Positions 33,580-41,640 of a stretch of 64,000 nucleotides of DNA are shown here, piece by piece. The stretch is from Acidimicrobiia bacterium (GTDB taxonomy: Bacteria > Actinomycetota > Acidimicrobiia > Spongiisociales > ZC4RG35). The translations under genes and the position numbers were made by a program. The notes under the pieces were generated by a model, which saw nothing but the letters and a program-made list of their open reading frames with translations, did not search any database and was not told the origin of the DNA. Within the stretch, counting starts at the first letter, position 1. Every line of letters starts with the position of its first letter. The DNA lies in NCBI GenBank assembly GCA_028284765.1, contig JANQRA010000006.1, forward strand, positions 53,514 through 117,513. The letters are read 5' to 3'.

Positions 33580-36090
33580 TCACTCGTATGAGATGGCCTT
33601 CAGCACGTCGAGTTTGGCCGCCTTCCGTGCAGGTCCGATCGAAGCGATCAGTCCAGCCACACCGGCGATGACGATCCAGATGAGGAGTTGTCCGGCCGGA
33701 AGAGCGAAGCTCCCCAAACCGTCATCTGCCAGCGAGGCGACGACTCCATATCCGATGCCTGTGCCGATGGCCACTCCGAGCAGAGCACCAAAGACGGCAG
33801 TGATGAGGGCTTCCCAGCGCACCATCTGGCGAATCTGGGTGCGGACCATGCCAACCGCCCGGAGCAAACCGATTTCTCGGGTCCGTTCGACGATGGACAG
33901 GGCCAGCGTGTTGGCGATACCCAGCAGTGCGATGACCAGGGCGAGGCTCAACAGACCCGTGAACAGGGTCACCAGCTGATTCACCTGAGCTTCGGCCTCG
34001 GCGATCTGCTCTGACTTGGTGTTGACATCGATCGTGGGGAATTCCGCCAATGCAACGTCCGCTGCTGCCTGTCCTTCTTCGAGGGTGACGCCGTCAGCGA
34101 GACTCGCGAAGGCGATCGTGATTTGGTCATCACCGATGTTCGTGAAGAACTGGTCCTCGGAGATCACATACTGCGCAAACGTGGCATCGGTAAACGTCCC
34201 GCCTATCTCCATTGGGACCTCGCCAACGCCGTTGAACACGACGGTGACGGTCTCGCCCACGCTCCAAGCGTTGGTTTCGAGAGCCTCCTCGAAAACGAGC
34301 AGCCGGTCGCCGAGTTCACTCATCTCGATCGACGAGCCCAACTGGTAGACACTGTCCACAGTTTCTGGCTCGACTCCGGCAACGTTCAGTTCTGCATCGT
34401 CGATCTCAAACAGACCCGCGCTGATGGCCGAAACGACCTCAAACTCCTCTTGGGCACGAAGCTCGTCGATCGCCACCGGGCTGACGCCCACCTGGAAGTT
34501 CGTCGATGCGAACGCCAGGTCAGCCGGGAACGACTCCTCGAGGGTGTCGCTGATCGATGAGCTGATTGACGCAGCGAAGATCGAGGTGAAGGCAACCAGA
34601 GCGACTCCGATCATGAGCGCTGACGCTGTTGACGCGGTCCGCCGTGGCTGTCGGATGGTGTTCTCCCGAGCCAGCTTCCCTGTGACGCCGCGTATTGGAG
34701 CGCTGAGGAATCGAGCAACCGGCCTGGCGATCAGAGGAGCCAGCACGGACATACCGATGAAGAGGCTCAGTGCACCGGAGGCAACGAGCGACAGAGATGT
34801 GCTGTTCTCGAGGATCAGTCCGAGCGCCATTGCTGCTACGCCAACAGCGGTCACGATTGTCCCAACGATCGACCTTGTGCGGAGCGACTTTGGTGTTGCC
34901 CGTGCACTCGTCTCAGACATCGCTGCGACCGGCGGTATCGCCGAGGCACGTCTGGCGGGAAGGAGGGCTGAGACCAAGGTGACTCCGATTCCGACAATCA
35001 TCGAGACAACGATTGTCCGGATCTCGACCGTCAGCGGCCCATCCGGAATGCCGAGGCCGGCAGCGTCCATCGCCGTCTTGATCAGCTCAGCGACTCCGAT
35101 CCCTGCCACGACACCGACAGCCGATGCCACGACAGCGATGATCGCCGCTTCAACGAAGACCAGACGAACTACCTGCGAGCCTGTTGCGCCGATAGCTCTG
35201 AGGAGAGCAAGTTCTCTGACCCGTTGGGCAACTGTGATCCGGAACGTGTTCTGGATGACGAAAGCGCCGACGAACACGGCTACTCCGGCAAAGGCCAGTA
35301 GGGCAGTGCTCAGGAATCCGAGCCCCTCGGTGACAGCGTCGAGCTGTTCTTGGGTCTGTTGCTCTCCGGTGACCACTTCGATTCCGCTTGGCACGGCAGC
35401 CGAGATGTCAGCCACGAGAGCTTCCGGTTCGACGCCGTCTTCAGCAAGAACCTCGATTGCCGAGAGCTGGCCCTCGAGATCGAAGAGCTCTTGGGCTCGT
35501 GTCAGCTCAAATGCGGACAGAGTGGCGCCTGCGAGGTTGTCTTCTGTTCCGAAGTTGGCAAGACCGGTGATGGTGAATGTGTCGATCCCGCCAATGGTCT
35601 GGATATCGATCGCGTCGCCGACCGTGAGGCCCTGAGCCTCTGAAGTGGCTACGTCGATCACAACATCCGTCGGCCCGGCTGGCGCCGTACCGTTGCCGTC
35701 TGCAATTGTGAGACTGTTCAGCTGGGGTTCTTCAGTCCAAGAGAAACCCAGAGTCGGTGGGCCTTGCCCGCCGATAGGTTCCCCTGAAGAGTCGATCATC
35801 TGAGCGAAGCCACCCACCCCGCCTGAGGCGACGGCTACACCCTCAACAGCTTCGACATCGGCTAGGACGGACTCGTCGAACGACTGGGCGTTGGTGGACT
35901 CTGAGTCGGGTCGGACGGTTGCGTCGACACCTGCGAAGACGTCGGTGAAGAGCGTCTCGAATCGGGCGTTGATCGTGTCGGTGAATACGAATGAGCCGGC
36001 CACGAAGGCGACTCCGAGGACGATGGACAATGCGGTGAGTGCCATCCTCAAGCGGTTGGCCGTGAGGCCTTTGATTGCGGTGCGGAACAT
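33580..36090 (-). CDS. FtsX-like ABC permease (836 aa)
   Basis: N-terminal helix (about 15-37) and a MacB-type periplasmic-core domain, first FtsX helix block (about 255-375), a central pair of helices (about 405-460), a second outer domain, and a C-terminal FtsX block (about 715-825) with VERTREIGLLRAVGMVRTQIR coupling helix. Ends KAISYE. It follows the ATPase by three bases and belongs to a four-gene unit with a NarL-type two-component system, like bacitracin-resistance or lipoprotein-export modules. The two-component link suggests sensing of an envelope-active molecule. Confidence 0.9.
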   Translation of the reverse strand: MFRTAIKGLTANRLRMALTALSIVLGVAFVAGSFVFTDTINARFETLFTDVFAGVDATVRPDSESTNAQSFDESVLADVEAVEGVAVASGGVGGFAQMIDSSGEPIGGQGPPTLGFSWTEEPQLNSLTIADGNGTAPAGPTDVVIDVATSEAQGLTVGDAIDIQTIGGIDTFTITGLANFGTEDNLAGATLSAFELTRAQELFDLEGQLSAIEVLAEDGVEPEALVADISAAVPSGIEVVTGEQQTQEQLDAVTEGLGFLSTALLAFAGVAVFVGAFVIQNTFRITVAQRVRELALLRAIGATGSQVVRLVFVEAAIIAVVASAVGVVAGIGVAELIKTAMDAAGLGIPDGPLTVEIRTIVVSMIVGIGVTLVSALLPARRASAIPPVAAMSETSARATPKSLRTRSIVGTIVTAVGVAAMALGLILENSTSLSLVASGALSLFIGMSVLAPLIARPVARFLSAPIRGVTGKLARENTIRQPRRTASTASALMIGVALVAFTSIFAASISSSISDTLEESFPADLAFASTNFQVGVSPVAIDELRAQEEFEVVSAISAGLFEIDDAELNVAGVEPETVDSVYQLGSSIEMSELGDRLLVFEEALETNAWSVGETVTVVFNGVGEVPMEIGGTFTDATFAQYVISEDQFFTNIGDDQITIAFASLADGVTLEEGQAAADVALAEFPTIDVNTKSEQIAEAEAQVNQLVTLFTGLLSLALVIALLGIANTLALSIVERTREIGLLRAVGMVRTQIRQMVRWEALITAVFGALLGVAIGTGIGYGVVASLADDGLGSFALPAGQLLIWIVIAGVAGLIASIGPARKAAKLDVLKAISYE

Positions 36091-36093
36091 GGT

Positions 36094-36846
36094 TCAGCTA
36101 CCCAGCGTCTTCATGCGGTCGATCACAGACTCGGTGGTCGGATCGTCCATCTGGTCGACGACCTTGCCGTCGGCGAGGAACACCACACGGTTGGCGTAAC
36201 TCGCGGCGACGGGGTCGTGGGTGACCATCACGATGGTTTGGCCCAGCTCCCGTACTGCTGTCCGCATGAATTCGAGGAGCTCGGAACCCGACTTGGAATC
36301 GAGGTTCCCTGATGGCTCGTCGGCGAAGATGATCTCAGGTCGCGAGACGAGTGCACGCGCCGCCGCCACACGTTGCTGTTGGCCACCAGACAGCTCCGAA
36401 GGCCGATGGTGGAGACGGTCACCAAGACCGAGGATCTCGACCACCTGGTCGAACCACTCTCGGTCGGGTTTCGTGCCAGCAATGTCCATCGGCAACGTGA
36501 TGTTCTCCTCCGCGCTGAGCGTCGGAATCAAGTTGAAGGCCTGGAAGATGAAGCCAACACGTTCGCGTCTGAGGAGCGTCAGCTTGCGGTCGTTGAGGCT
36601 TCCCAGTTCGACATCGCCGATGTACACCGTACCGCTGGTGAGGTTGTCCAGGCCGGCGAGTGCGTGAAGCAGTGTCGACTTTCCGGAGCCGGATGGCCCC
36701 ATGATTGCGGTGAAACGGGCTTTCTCGAACCCGATGTCGATCCCGTCAAGGGCGCGCACCTCGGCGGTGCCCGTCCCGTAGATCTTGACGCCTTCGCTCA
36801 TTCTGGCTGCGATCGACGTCTCCAATTTGCCCGGAGCGATAGTCAT
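36094..36846 (-). CDS. ABC transporter ATP-binding protein of FtsX-type exporter
   Basis: 250 residues from ATG 36846, which has an AAAGGA site seven bases upstream; a longer in-frame start at 36894 is less likely. Walker A GPSGSGKST at 50-58, signature LSGGQQQR and Walker B IIFADEPSG are intact. Typical MacB/LolD length. Directly precedes the permease gene and follows the response regulator by about 130 bases. Confidence 0.92.
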   Translation of the reverse strand: MTIAPGKLETSIAARMSEGVKIYGTGTAEVRALDGIDIGFEKARFTAIMGPSGSGKSTLLHALAGLDNLTSGTVYIGDVELGSLNDRKLTLLRRERVGFIFQAFNLIPTLSAEENITLPMDIAGTKPDREWFDQVVEILGLGDRLHHRPSELSGGQQQRVAAARALVSRPEIIFADEPSGNLDSKSGSELLEFMRTAVRELGQTIVMVTHDPVAASYANRVVFLADGKVVDQMDDPTTESVIDRMKTLGS

Positions 36847-36976
36847 GTCTTGTTCCTTTCTTCTCCTGGCCTCATCCTCGGAGTAGTTGGTCATGAGCAC
36901 ATCGGGCGCAAGGTCGTTTCAGCCTCGTCACAAGGGATTAGGGGAAGCGGGTGTCGGTTCCTACTCAAGGATGAGA

Positions 36977-37627
36977 TCAACTTCCCGGTGTGATCAAGCC
37001 GGACTCGTAGGCGGCGACGACTGCTTGAACGCGATCGCGCAGCTGGAGCTTCGTCAGGATGTGGGAAACGTGTGTCTTTACCGTTGTCTCCGACACGAAG
37101 AGCTCTTCGCCGATCTCGATGTTCGACATTCCCTTGGCCACCAGACGGAGCACCTCCACCTCTCGTTCGGTGAGGTCATCCAGGCCAGAGGCAGCTGATG
37201 TCTCGGGCCTACTGGCGAATTCCGAGATGAGTCGCTTCGTTATCGACGGAGCGATGATGGCGTCTCCGCTGGCGATGACACGGATGGCTTCGATCAGCTG
37301 GTCGCCTTCGGCGTCTTTCAGCAAGAATCCTCCCGCACCCGCTCGGAGCGCTCCGTAGACGTAGTCGTCGAGGTCGAAGGTGGTCAGCACGATGACCCGG
37401 GTGTCTTGGTTTTCTGTCGTGATTCTCTTGGTCGCCTCTAGTCCGTCCATCACGGGCATTCGAACGTCCATCAGCACGACGTCGGGGCGTTCCCTTTTGG
37501 TGAGTCTCACTGCCTCTTCGCCGTTCTCGGCTTCGGCGATGACAGAAAGGTCAGGTTCCGACTCGAGGATGAGTCGCAGGCCGGAGCGAACCATCGCTTG
37601 GTCGTCTGCGATCAGGATGGAGATCAT
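36977..37627 (-). CDS. NarL/LuxR-type response regulator
   Basis: 216 residues. Receiver with acidic D8/D9 and phospho-acceptor D54 (VVLMDVRMP), then a LuxR HTH (about 148-212) containing LTEREVEVLRLVAKGMSN and FVSETTVKTHVSHIL. It overlaps the kinase stop by four bases. Probable regulator of the ABC transporter genes that follow in the same direction. Confidence 0.93.
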   Translation of the reverse strand: MISILIADDQAMVRSGLRLILESEPDLSVIAEAENGEEAVRLTKRERPDVVLMDVRMPVMDGLEATKRITTENQDTRVIVLTTFDLDDYVYGALRAGAGGFLLKDAEGDQLIEAIRVIASGDAIIAPSITKRLISEFASRPETSAASGLDDLTEREVEVLRLVAKGMSNIEIGEELFVSETTVKTHVSHILTKLQLRDRVQAVVAAYESGLITPGS

Positions 37628-38838
37628 GAGTGGGAGGGGATGGTGGCATGAACTCGGAAGCCACCGCCGGACTTAGGCCCGGCCTCGAACTCGCCCCCTA
37701 GTACGGCGACACGTTCTCGCATGCCGATGAGCCCATGGCCCCCTTCTCCTCGGTTGGTAGTCCCTGCTCCTCGACCGTTGTCAGTAATCGAAACCTCGAG
37801 CTCGTCCGGGGCGTATGCGATGTGAACCGCTGTAGATGCGTCAGGCCCGCCATGACGGATCACGTTGGTCAGTGACTCCTGGATGATTCGGTAAACCGCC
37901 AGCTCAGCGCTGTCTGAGAGTGTCTTGCGGTCCCCGCTCACCTTCAGGTCGACTTCCATGCCGGCCGCTCGCATCTGCGTAACAAGCTGCTCGATATCAG
38001 CGAGTTTGGGTAGTGGTCGGGTCTCCGCATTGCCTTCGTCTTCCCTGAGGAGGCCCACCGTCCTGCGCAGCTCGGCCAGAGCCTCGTGACCCGCCACCCT
38101 GATCGTCTCTAGAGCGTCGGCGAGTCGAGGGTCTGCGTTGGAAGCGATGCGGGTCGCCCCCTCGGCTTGCAGAGTCATGACCGTCATCTGATGGGCCACG
38201 ACGTCATGTAGCTCCCGGGCGATTCTCGCTCGTTCCTCGACAACGGCCTGTTTTGCTCGTTCCTCTCGCTCCCTCTCAGCTAGCTCGGCACGCCTCCGCA
38301 GCTCTTCCATTCTTTCGCGATGACTATGGATTTCACGGCCCAGCAGTAGTGGAGTGATCGTGGCTATCGCCGTTGTGAACAGAGCCATGACCGTCACGGA
38401 CTCGAGCGACAGCAGGCCAACCGTGGTCCACAGCAGGATTACTGCTGAGCTGATCCCCCCGATCAGAGCGGACCGATTGCGATCGAGCTCTGCGCCGATC
38501 GTGTAGAAGGCGATGAACACGCCGAATGCTGCGGGGGTGTCGGGGTAGTCGAGTCCACGGTCGATAACCCATGCACCAAGGACCGTTGCGAGAACGGGCA
38601 CCGGGTAGACGCGCCTGAGTGCAATAGGTGCCGCCATCAAGGCGATCAGTACGTAGTGGAGGGCGCCCGCTTCCCGGCTGTACTCGACGAACGAGCGGTC
38701 GCCGAACGGAAGCTCTACGAAGGTTCCGAGGGCCAGAAGAACGACGGCAATGAGCGCGTCGAAGCCCAGCTGTTTGGGCGTCAATCCCTTGAAAGCGCTC
38801 ACAGCCACAATGGTATTGCGGGCTGGTCGCTCGGTCAT
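37624..38838 (-). CDS. Two-component sensor kinase (HisKA_3, DesK/NarX type)
   Basis: 404 residues: about five transmembrane helices in the N-terminal half (about 25-165), a dimerisation region with H211 in ARELHDVVAHQMTVM, and a HATPase domain with NVIRHGG, DNGRGAG and GLIGMRERV. Such membrane-embedded sensors lack a large outer domain and often pair with ABC transporters that act as co-sensors. The start at 38838 faces the divergent NTF2-like gene. Operon order: kinase, regulator, ATPase, permease. Confidence 0.92.
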   Translation of the reverse strand: MTERPARNTIVAVSAFKGLTPKQLGFDALIAVVLLALGTFVELPFGDRSFVEYSREAGALHYVLIALMAAPIALRRVYPVPVLATVLGAWVIDRGLDYPDTPAAFGVFIAFYTIGAELDRNRSALIGGISSAVILLWTTVGLLSLESVTVMALFTTAIATITPLLLGREIHSHRERMEELRRRAELAEREREERAKQAVVEERARIARELHDVVAHQMTVMTLQAEGATRIASNADPRLADALETIRVAGHEALAELRRTVGLLREDEGNAETRPLPKLADIEQLVTQMRAAGMEVDLKVSGDRKTLSDSAELAVYRIIQESLTNVIRHGGPDASTAVHIAYAPDELEVSITDNGRGAGTTNRGEGGHGLIGMRERVAVLGGEFEAGPKSGGGFRVHATIPSHS

Positions 38839-38890
38839 CGGTCGGGGGAACGAAACGCTCTCATCCGAAGGTATGAGTCCGGATGAGCGT

Positions 38891-38896
38891 TAGGTT
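38891..38896 (+). promoter_or_regulatory. -10 box of a leaderless NTF2-like gene
   Basis: TAGGTT followed by exactly six bases and ATG 38903, in a 64-base divergent gap with the kinase gene. Confidence 0.5.
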
Positions 38897-38902
38897 TGTG
38901 GA

Positions 38903-39268
38903 ATGGAGACACCACCGGCGAGTCTGACCCGGATGCTCGAAGCATGGAACGAGAACGAGCCGGCCAAGGTTCGTGACCACCTCGAGGCATGTCTGCTGCC
39001 AGACGTGGTGTTCATCGATCCCTCGATTTCTCTAGTTGGCATTGATGCGTTTGAAGCCAACGTCCATGCGACACATCGCAGGTTGCCGGGGGGCATCTAC
39101 TCCCGAACGACGGTGGTCGACTCGCACAACAACCTGCACCGATACGGGTGGGCCATCCACCGGGACGGTGAGCTTGTTCTGCCGGGTTTCGACGTGACAG
39201 AGACCAACGATGAGGGTCGCGTTGTCCGTGTGCTTGGGTTCTTCGGTCCGCTTCGCGACCTCGAGTAG
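38903..39268 (+). CDS. NTF2-like (SnoaL-type) small protein
   Basis: 121 residues: SLTRMLEAWNENEPAKVRDH helix, LLPDVVFIDPS strand and TVVDSHNNLHRYGWAIHRDG, VVRVLGFFG strands characteristic of NTF2-like ligand-binding or isomerase folds. No catalytic residue can be fixed. It is a probable leaderless gene followed by two small unknown genes on the same strand. Confidence 0.8.
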   Translation: METPPASLTRMLEAWNENEPAKVRDHLEACLLPDVVFIDPSISLVGIDAFEANVHATHRRLPGGIYSRTTVVDSHNNLHRYGWAIHRDGELVLPGFDVTETNDEGRVVRVLGFFGPLRDLE

Positions 39269-39277
39269 GTAATCCAG

Positions 39278-39802
39278 TTGCAGCTCTCACTTGTCGTCGG
39301 TAGTTCCAAGCTCAGAAGAGTTGGCTTTGTCGGCTTTCCGGTCTGGGAGCTGTCCAACGAGGGTGAGATCCTCGCCCGCCTGGGTCGTATCAGCGGGTGG
39401 TCGATCTACTTCGGTTTCGGTCAGAAAGTCGAGCTGGCTGACGGAACACGGTGGCGGATCTCATCGACAGAATCGGATGCGGGTATCTCGGCCGTGGTTC
39501 GAGACGCGAACGGAGAGAGGCTCGGAGTAGCGAACGTCGGACCATCGGGATACGGAATCCACGGTCGAGACTTCTCCTACTTACTGTTTCCGCGCGTCGA
39601 GAGCCGGATAACCACTCCAAACAACTGGGTTCTCAGTTCACCGGAGGCCGAGTGTGCCGAGGTGGTCCGACATCCGCTGACCCTCACGGCATTGGTTCCG
39701 GTGCCAACTGTCGCTGTCCTCCTCGCCTATGTGCTGGTGCGAGTTGGCATTCCCGGCGACAAGAAGATCGAGTTGCCCGGGGTCCAATGGACAAGCCAAT
39801 GA
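39278..39802 (+). CDS. Hypothetical protein with C-terminal transmembrane helix
   Basis: 174 residues from TTG 39278 with a GAGTAGGT sequence upstream as possible ribosome site. N-terminal 130 residues are beta-rich, with the RISGWSIYFGFGQKVELADG and YGIHGRDFSYLLFP segments; one helix at about 138-157 near the end suggests a C-terminally anchored protein facing the cytoplasm. No family recognised. It starts nine bases after the NTF2-like stop. Confidence 0.55.
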   Translation: MQLSLVVGSSKLRRVGFVGFPVWELSNEGEILARLGRISGWSIYFGFGQKVELADGTRWRISSTESDAGISAVVRDANGERLGVANVGPSGYGIHGRDFSYLLFPRVESRITTPNNWVLSSPEAECAEVVRHPLTLTALVPVPTVAVLLAYVLVRVGIPGDKKIELPGVQWTSQ

Positions 39803-39849
39803 GCCTCCGCTTACAACCCTTTGAGGTCGTCTGAGGCAAATTCTGGCCC

Positions 39850-40299
39850 ATGTCTGACCCAGCCACCGAACCGAACAACGTCTCGCAGCTTGCTGATGAG
39901 GTTCTGCGTTTGGCGCGCGCCCATGACAACAAGGCTCTTCTCTCGATTAGAGCCAACCCGGCGACGGAAGCGCTTCTCGCCGAGATGTCTGATCGACAGT
40001 CTGCCCAAATCCGAGTCCACCTGAATGCTGCCGAATTGTGGAGACAGAAGCAGAACCGTAAGGCGGAGGAGAAGCTCGATGCGGCGGCTAAGTCTCTCGA
40101 TGAGCTGGACACGGTCCTGGCGAAAGGGATCTTGAACAAGATCGACTCCGAGATCTTGGATCCCGACACCCTGGAGCGCTACGACGAGCTGCTGCTCGGA
40201 GTGACAGCTCGGGCTATGGAAATCGAAGAGATTGAACAGTCACTGCCGCCCACACCACCAGGCGACGACCGGAAACGCAGGCGCTTCTGGCGGCGCTGA
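39850..40299 (+). CDS. Hypothetical charged, mostly helical protein
   Basis: 149 residues, rich in Ala, Leu, Glu, Lys and Arg, predicted nearly all-helical, ending in a basic RKRRRFWRR tail. It contains a QNRKAEEKLDAAAKSLDEL helix of coiled-coil type. No family recognised. It is followed by a convergent small membrane-protein gene ten bases away. Expression as part of the preceding unit is possible. Confidence 0.6.
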   Translation: MSDPATEPNNVSQLADEVLRLARAHDNKALLSIRANPATEALLAEMSDRQSAQIRVHLNAAELWRQKQNRKAEEKLDAAAKSLDELDTVLAKGILNKIDSEILDPDTLERYDELLLGVTARAMEIEEIEQSLPPTPPGDDRKRRRFWRR

Positions 40300-40308
40300 C
40301 CTGCATCT

Positions 40309-40548
40309 TCACTCATCCTCGAAGGTTCGGTAGACATCGATGGCGAAGGCCGTGTTCATCACCAATACCGAAACGAACATCACCCAATAGAGGTTGGGTT
40401 CCGACTCTCTGATTCCGAACTCGACAAACGTGAGGCCCAATACGCCGGCCAGCCAAAGAACGGCCAGCCCTTGCTTCAATCCCGCGATCAGGTAGCCGAG
40501 CCCCGGCAGGAAGAAGTTGGCGATAGTTGCGATCCATTTCTTTCCCAT
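40309..40548 (-). CDS. Small membrane protein, three hydrophobic segments
   Basis: 79 residues. N-terminal WIATIANFFLPGLGYLIAGL resembles the double-glycine hydrophobic core of DUF5683/TM2-like proteins, followed by two further helices (about 28-44 and 52-70). An AAGGA site is three bases from ATG. It is divergent from the AraC regulator at 40660. Function unknown. Confidence 0.7.
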   Translation of the reverse strand: MGKKWIATIANFFLPGLGYLIAGLKQGLAVLWLAGVLGLTFVEFGIRESEPNLYWVMFVSVLVMNTAFAIDVYRTFEDE

Positions 40549-40567
40549 GATCCTTGTCCTCTCTGAG

Positions 40568-40596
40568 TTGACGTTGGGCTCCGATCAACGTATATC
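40568..40596 (+). promoter_or_regulatory. Promoter and inverted repeat upstream of AraC gene
   Basis: TTGACG (40568-40573), 17-base spacer, TATATC (40591-40596). The spacer contains ACGTTG, nine bases, CAACGT (40571-40576 and 40586-40591), an inverted repeat that could be an operator, possibly for the AraC-type protein itself. The mRNA leader would be about 57 bases. Confidence 0.5.
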
Positions 40597-40659
40597 TAGG
40601 GAGAGGGATGTGTAAATACTGAATCCTCCTGAATCTATATTGCTGAGTACACATCAGGT

Positions 40660-41580
40660 ATGAGTGACGCACTAACCGATATCCTCGACTCGATCCGGAT
40701 GAATGGATCTGTCTTCTCGCGAGCGGAGATGACAGCGCCATTTGGTGTTGAGTCCGGTTCGACCCCGACAGGGATCTTCCACGCCGTTGTCCGTGGAAAT
40801 CCATGGATCAAGCTGGCCGATAGCGACTCCGCTGAGGAGTTGGAGCCGGGAGACATTGTTCTGTTCCCCTTCGGCGACAACCACCTGATCACTGATGAGC
40901 CAGGCTCGAGCCATCAGCCAATCGGGCTCCTGACCTCTATCGACGAGCGGGGGATGGGCCACCTCATCGTCGAAGGTGGCGGAGCGCGCACGTCCTTGCT
41001 TTGTGGAACTGTCGCATTCAACGAGTCGGCCGCGCATCCGCTGCTTTCTCTCCTGCCCCGCATGGTTCGCGTGAGTGACCTCGAGTTGGCGCAACGGCGA
41101 GTGGTCGAAGATCTGATTCGGCTTATCGCCGCCGAGGTTGATGCTCCGGCGCCCGGGAGTGACATCCTCGTGAAGCGGTTTACTGACGTGTTGCTGGTCT
41201 TCGTGCTTCGAGGGTATGTCGCGACCCTTGAACCGGGACAAGGAGGTTGGCTTGGTGCGCTGCAGGATCCGTCCTTGCGGGCCGCCCTCGACCTCATCCA
41301 TTCAGATCCGAAGCAGAACTGGTCCGCCAGTGACCTTGCCAAAGCAGCCGGAAGATCAAGGTCCGGCTTCTTCAGCGCCTTCAAAGAGGCAGTTGGAATG
41401 ACCCCGGGTGAGTATCAAACCCGGTGGCGTCTCCATCTGGCTGCTGAGCTGCTTCGGGAACATGGCTATTCGGTGGGAGCTACTGCAAGGGAAGTGGGGT
41501 ACGGGACCGAAGCAGCATTCAGCAACGCTTTCCTCAAGTTCATGGGTGTTCGCCCCGGGGCCTATCGCACTGCTGCTTGA
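40660..41580 (+). CDS. AraC-family transcriptional regulator with cupin domain
   Basis: 306 residues. An N-terminal cupin-like sensor domain (about 1-185, including GDIVLFPFGDNHLI) and two C-terminal HTHs (about 205-306): LAKAAGRSRSGFFSAFKEAV and AREVGYGTEAAFSNAFLKF. Length and layout match the AraC/cupin-6 group. The next gene on the same strand, glucose-6-phosphate dehydrogenase, starts 57 bases later, so regulation of it is possible but unproven. Confidence 0.9.
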   Translation: MSDALTDILDSIRMNGSVFSRAEMTAPFGVESGSTPTGIFHAVVRGNPWIKLADSDSAEELEPGDIVLFPFGDNHLITDEPGSSHQPIGLLTSIDERGMGHLIVEGGGARTSLLCGTVAFNESAAHPLLSLLPRMVRVSDLELAQRRVVEDLIRLIAAEVDAPAPGSDILVKRFTDVLLVFVLRGYVATLEPGQGGWLGALQDPSLRAALDLIHSDPKQNWSASDLAKAAGRSRSGFFSAFKEAVGMTPGEYQTRWRLHLAAELLREHGYSVGATAREVGYGTEAAFSNAFLKFMGVRPGAYRTAA

Positions 41581-41607
41581 CTCAGATTCGGTAGCGCTGA
41601 CGTTGCT

Positions 41608-41640
41608 TAGGCTGGCCCGATGGAAATGGCCAGATCGTGA
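41608..41640 (+). promoter_or_regulatory. Leaderless start with six-residue leader ORF before zwf
   Basis: TAGGCT at 41608-41613, six bases, then ATG at 41620 opens the ORF MEMARS, whose stop TGA (41638-41640) overlaps the GTG start of zwf at 41637. The -10 placement makes the small ORF the first thing translated, so zwf could be translated by re-initiation or coupling. No other function is visible. Confidence 0.4.

Noticed and set aside
34424..35635. 403-residue open frame on the plus strand opposite the FtsX permease
   Set aside because: Composition is Ser/Thr/Arg-rich and without domain signal; the minus strand encodes a well-defined permease over the same bases.
36847..36900. Longer start of the ABC ATPase at 36894 or 36900
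   Set aside because: The shorter ATG at 36846 has an AAAGGA ribosome site; the extra residues are charged and atypical for the family, though not excluded.
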